A DNA stretch of 64,000 bases from Blastococcus saxobsidens DD2 (GTDB taxonomy: Bacteria; Actinomycetota; Actinomycetes; Mycobacteriales; Geodermatophilaceae). Of this stretch, positions 60,899 through 64,000 are shown in pieces. The position numbers and the translations under genes were made by a program. Positions within the stretch are counted from its first letter, which is position 1, and each line of letters opens with the position of its first letter. The notes under the pieces are model-generated. The model was given only the letters and a program-made list of their open reading frames with translations. It did not search any database and had not been told where the DNA came from. The stretch spans positions 3,947,541 to 4,011,540 of the forward strand of contig NC_016943.1 of assembly GCF_000284015.1 (NCBI RefSeq), in the 5' to 3' direction.

Positions 60899-63859
60899 TC
60901 ACCCGGCCAGCCGTGATCCGTTCCGCCCGGCGACCACCTCGAGCCGGGTGGGGATGCGGGTGCGCAGCTCCTCGAGGTGGCTGATGACGCCCACGGTGCG
61001 GCCACCGCGGCGCAGGTCGTCGAGCACGGTCATGACCGCGTCCAGCGCCTGCGCGTCGAGGGTGCCGAAGCCCTCGTCCACGAAGAGCGTGTCGATGCGC
61101 ACGCCCCCGGTCTCCGCCGTGACCACGTCCGCGAGGCCCAGCGCCAGCGCCAAGGAGGCCATGAAGCTCTCCCCGCCCGAGAGGGTCTTCGTCGGACGCC
61201 GGACACCGGTGTACTCGTCGAAGACGTCCAGGCCCAGCCCACCGCGGGCGCCGTGCCGGCCCTGGGTGTCGCTGTGCAGGAAGGTGTAGCGGCCGCCGGA
61301 CATGTCCAGCAGCCGGCGGCTGGCGACCTCGGCCACCTGTTCCAGGCGGGCGGCGAGCACGAACGACTGGAGGCGCATCCGCCGGGTGTTGGCCCCGCGG
61401 CCGTGCGCCAGGTCGGCGAGCGCGGTGACCTGGTCGGCCCAGTCCCGCTCCTCGGCCAGCTCCAGCTCCGCGGCGGTGACCCGGCCGACGAGCTCGGCCA
61501 AGGACGCCGTGCACCGGCGGGCCTGCTGCAGCTCGGCGACGGCCTCCTCCCGGCGCCGGGTGGCACCGGCGCAGCGGTCCTCCAGCGACCCCATGTCCGG
61601 CCGGGGCGGCAGGTCGGCCAGCTCCGGCTCGGCCAGGCGGCCCCGCAGCAGCGCCAGCCGCTGGTCGTGCTCGTCCAGCTCCCGGTCCAGCCGGGCCAGC
61701 CTGCCGGGCGGGAGCAGCGCGGAGACGGCGGTCAGCACGTCGTCGAGGCCGGCCGCCGCCGCCCGCTCCTCGGCGACCTGCTGCGCGGTGTCGCGCTGAA
61801 CCCGGGCCCGCAGCTCGTCGGTGTGCGCGGCCACGACCGCCTCGCAGGCAGCGGCGACGGCGCTCAGCCGAGCGACACGGGTGGCCAGGTCGGGGTCCGC
61901 TGCGCGCGCGACCGCCAGGCGCTGTGTGAGGTCGGCCAGACCCGCGGCCAGTGAGTCCCGCTCCGCCGTCCGGGCGCGGACCTCCTCGCGGTCGGCGGCG
62001 AGCCGGGCGGCGACCGCCTCGCGCTCCCCGGCGAGCCGCTGCACCTGCTCCTCCGCCGACCGCAGGACGGCGGCCACCCCGGCGGCCGCACGCACCCGCG
62101 TCGTCAGGTCCTCGACCAGCGCCGCCTGCTCGCCCGGGGCGAGCGTGGCAGCCCGGGCGCGCAGCCCGGCGAGCTCCCGTTCGGCCGCGTCGAGGCGCGC
62201 GGTGGCCGCGGTGAGCGCGGATTCCCGCGCGTCCGCGGCGACGTGTGCGGCGTCCTCGTCGGCCGCGGTGACCCGCTCGCCGCCGGAGGTGGCCGGCCGC
62301 GGGTGCTCCGTGGCACCGCAGACGGGGCAGTCGGCGCCGTCTGCGAGCCCGGCAGCGAGCTCGGCGGCCATGCCGTCGAGCCGTCGGGCGCGCAGGTCCA
62401 GCCAGACCTCGCGGGCATCGGCCCAGGCCGCACGCAGCCCCAGGACGTCGTCGCGGAACCCGGCCAGCTGCCGCTCGAGCGCCTCGGCGGCCCGGCCCGC
62501 TGCCAGCGCCGCTTCCGCCATGTCCAGCGCGGAACGGAGGGCGGGCAGCTCCGCCGCCGCGGCGCGGGCTGCCGCGACCCGCTCCTCCTGCTCGGCGAAC
62601 CGGGCCGGGAACCCCGCCGCGGCCTGCTCCGCCGCCGCGCACCGCTGGCCGAGCTCGTCGATGATGCGGTCGAGGCCGGCGATCGAGCGCTCCAGCCCAG
62701 CCGCCCGCTCGACCTCCGGCAGCAGGGCCCGCGCCTCGGCCGCCCGGTCGCGGAGCTCGCGGGCGAGCGCGGTCGTCGCCTCCTGGCCGCTGGACACCGG
62801 CCCCCAGGCCCGGAGCGCCGCCTGCAGACCGTCGGCTGCCTGCTCGGCGACCAGCGCGGCGGCGCCGGCCGCCTGCAGGACGTCGCGCAGTGGTTCGGCC
62901 CGGCGGCCGGCGTCGCGTTCGGTGCGCAGGGGGACGAGAGCCGGCCCACGTTCCTCCAGCGCGGTGAGCTCCCGGGCCGCCTGGTCGCGGCGTGCGTACC
63001 GCTCCAGCAAGGCCCGCGCGGCTGCCAGCTCGGCGTCCGTCGTGGCGACCTCCGCGGCGGCTTCGGCCGCCCGCGCGTCCGCCTCGGCCAGGCGTTCGCC
63101 GGCCGAGGCGCGGACCCGCTGCACCCACGGGAGCACGCCGGCGCCCGGCCCGGCCCCCACGAGTTCCGGCGCGAGGCCCTCCGGCACGTCGACGTCGGCG
63201 CTCTGGGCGACGCGCGCGAGCAGGGTGCTCAGCCGTGCGCGCTGCGCGGCCATCCGGTCGCGGGCCGCGGCGCGCTCCTCGGCCAGCCAGTCCTCGGCGC
63301 GGGCGAACCGGTCGACGTCGAAGAGCGTGCGCAGCAGCTCGGCCCGGTGCTCGGGCTCCGCACGCAGGAAGCGGGCGAAGTCGCCCTGGGGCAGCAGCAC
63401 CACCTGGCAGAACTGGTGGACGTCCAGGCCCAGCCGGCTGCGCAGGTGCTCGGAGCCCTCGTCGATCCGGGTGCTGACCGGTTCCCAGCCGCCGTCGGTC
63501 AACCGGGACACGACGAGCTTGGCCTGCTCGGTGGCCCACCCCTCACCGCGCTTCTTCGGCCGCTGCTGCTCGGGGCGGCGGACGACCCGGAGGCGCTCGC
63601 CGCCCAGCGTCAGCTCGCAGCTGACCTCGGTGCGGGTGCCGACGTCCGCGTGGTCGCTGCGGAGCCGCTTCTCCTCGCCGCGCGCGCCGGGCACCCGGCC
63701 GTAGAGGGCGAAGACCACTGCGTCGAGCAGGGTCGTCTTGCCCGCTCCCGTGGGACCCCACAGCAGGAACAGGCCGTCCCGGCCCACGTCGTCCAGGTCC
63801 ACCTCCACCGTTCCGGCGAACGGCCCGAAGGCGGTGACCGAGAGAGCGTGCAGCCTCAT
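60899..63859 (-). CDS. sbcC: SbcC-like SMC-family exonuclease subunit
   Basis: This 986-residue protein has GGAGG before the ATG, which overlaps the sbcD stop (ATGA). The ATPase Walker A is GPTGAGKTTLLDAVVFALYG at about 35-54. Long Ala/Arg/Glu-rich coiled coils flank a zinc-hook CPVC (Cys511, Cys514). The C-terminal half has the signature KTLSGGESFMASLALALGLAD and Walker B DTLFVDEGFGTLD. With SbcD it forms the SbcCD/Rad50-Mre11-type complex that cleaves hairpins and DNA ends. Confidence 0.95.
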   Translation of the reverse strand: MRLHALSVTAFGPFAGTVEVDLDDVGRDGLFLLWGPTGAGKTTLLDAVVFALYGRVPGARGEEKRLRSDHADVGTRTEVSCELTLGGERLRVVRRPEQQRPKKRGEGWATEQAKLVVSRLTDGGWEPVSTRIDEGSEHLRSRLGLDVHQFCQVVLLPQGDFARFLRAEPEHRAELLRTLFDVDRFARAEDWLAEERAAARDRMAAQRARLSTLLARVAQSADVDVPEGLAPELVGAGPGAGVLPWVQRVRASAGERLAEADARAAEAAAEVATTDAELAAARALLERYARRDQAARELTALEERGPALVPLRTERDAGRRAEPLRDVLQAAGAAALVAEQAADGLQAALRAWGPVSSGQEATTALARELRDRAAEARALLPEVERAAGLERSIAGLDRIIDELGQRCAAAEQAAAGFPARFAEQEERVAAARAAAAELPALRSALDMAEAALAAGRAAEALERQLAGFRDDVLGLRAAWADAREVWLDLRARRLDGMAAELAAGLADGADCPVCGATEHPRPATSGGERVTAADEDAAHVAADARESALTAATARLDAAERELAGLRARAATLAPGEQAALVEDLTTRVRAAAGVAAVLRSAEEQVQRLAGEREAVAARLAADREEVRARTAERDSLAAGLADLTQRLAVARAADPDLATRVARLSAVAAACEAVVAAHTDELRARVQRDTAQQVAEERAAAAGLDDVLTAVSALLPPGRLARLDRELDEHDQRLALLRGRLAEPELADLPPRPDMGSLEDRCAGATRRREEAVAELQQARRCTASLAELVGRVTAAELELAEERDWADQVTALADLAHGRGANTRRMRLQSFVLAARLEQVAEVASRRLLDMSGGRYTFLHSDTQGRHGARGGLGLDVFDEYTGVRRPTKTLSGGESFMASLALALGLADVVTAETGGVRIDTLFVDEGFGTLDAQALDAVMTVLDDLRRGGRTVGVISHLEELRTRIPTRLEVVAGRNGSRLAG

Positions 63860-64000
63860 CGGGTGACCTCCGCGCGGTCGGCCGCGCCCAGGGCCCGCGC
63901 GAGCAGCTCCCGCTCGGCCGCACTGGCCGGCACGCCGCGGACGTGGCTGACGAACTCGCCGGCGACGTCGAGGGCGCTCCGCCCTCGCATGCGCTCCTGG
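63856..64000 (-). CDS. sbcD: SbcD nuclease subunit, C-terminal end only
   Basis: The last 48 codons lie in the window, ending in RGRSALDVAGEFVSHVRGVP and ERELLARALGAADRAEVTR. The stop overlaps the sbcC start. The C-terminus of SbcD forms the helical contact with SbcC. The N-terminus and phosphoesterase core are outside the window; identity rests on the coupling to sbcC and this tail. Confidence 0.8.
   Translation of the reverse strand, partial: QERMRGRSALDVAGEFVSHVRGVPASAAERELLARALGAADRAEVTR

Overview
The window is very GC-rich DNA with dense genes, frequent GTG starts, short overlaps between co-directional genes and almost no mobile DNA. Gene content and order point to an actinobacterium: WhiB, MtrAB-LpqB, F420 biosynthesis (FbiA/FbiB), TIGR03089, DUF3499, DUF6758, DUF6912 and an Rv3235-type protein. 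Much of the order from the Rv3235-type gene to purE/purK/gtrA follows the Mycobacterium tuberculosis Rv3235-Rv3277 block (secA1, hpf, comF, lpqB, mtrB, mtrA, ahcY, manA, manB, whiB2, fbiA, fbiB, rml genes, fadE25, purE, purK). There is no sign of mycolate-specific genes. I infer a member of Geodermatophilaceae or a close relative (Blastococcus/Geodermatophilus/Modestobacter type); this rests on remembered protein flavour and synteny, not on a search.

Layout. 1-5.1 kb: mixed housekeeping and hypothetical genes (PHP, PH-domain protein, DUF6758, NUDIX, MaoC, DUF6912, a wax-ester-synthase-like acyltransferase). 5.1-8.1 kb: a CpaE-like ATPase and SAF/CpaB-like pair divergent from a small helix-turn-helix gene, followed by an IS982-like transposase remnant and two related palindromes. 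8.1-24.1 kb: envelope and stress backbone (LysM protein, Rv3235-type protein, secA, hpf, comF, lpqB-mtrB-small ORF-mtrA, ahcY, an HNH/excalibur lipoprotein, manA). 24.1-29.2 kb: glpD, a TobH-like SIS protein, a Trm112-like protein, manB and DUF3499, mostly joined by 4-bp overlaps. 29.4-34.1 kb: a zincin-like protein that lacks its metal motif, hypothetical proteins, rfbD-rfbB, whiB. 34.3-38.3 kb: fbiA-fbiB, glf, rfbC. 38.3-46.4 kb: DNA glycosylase, SDR, manC, three glycosyltransferases around rfbA, and a flippase-like membrane protein. 46.6-54.0 kb: a YfhO-like giant membrane protein, a methyltransferase-like protein, a polyprenyl-phosphate glycosyltransferase, an LCP ligase and TIGR03089. 54.1-57.0 kb: acyl-CoA dehydrogenase, purE, purK. 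57.0-60.9 kb: GtrA, a membrane GT2 and a GT-C-like membrane protein. 60.9-64 kb: sbcC and the end of sbcD.

How the genes fit together. ManA, ManB and ManC supply GDP-mannose. RfbA, RfbB, RfbC and RfbD supply dTDP-rhamnose, and Glf supplies UDP-galactofuranose. These donors feed the nearby glycosyltransferases (WbbL-like GT2, two GT4, two membrane GT2). The membrane proteins (LPG-synthase-like flippase, YfhO, GtrA, GT-C) and the LCP ligase would move or attach a cell-surface glycopolymer. MtrAB-LpqB monitors the envelope, SecA exports, and HPF protects idle ribosomes.

I saw no CRISPR array, rRNA, tRNA, intact insertion sequence or prophage. The most unusual non-genic structures are an in-frame 81-bp tandem duplication that builds a small ORF coupled by 4-bp overlaps to both mtrA and mtrB, and a perfect 23-bp inverted repeat between ahcY and mtrA.
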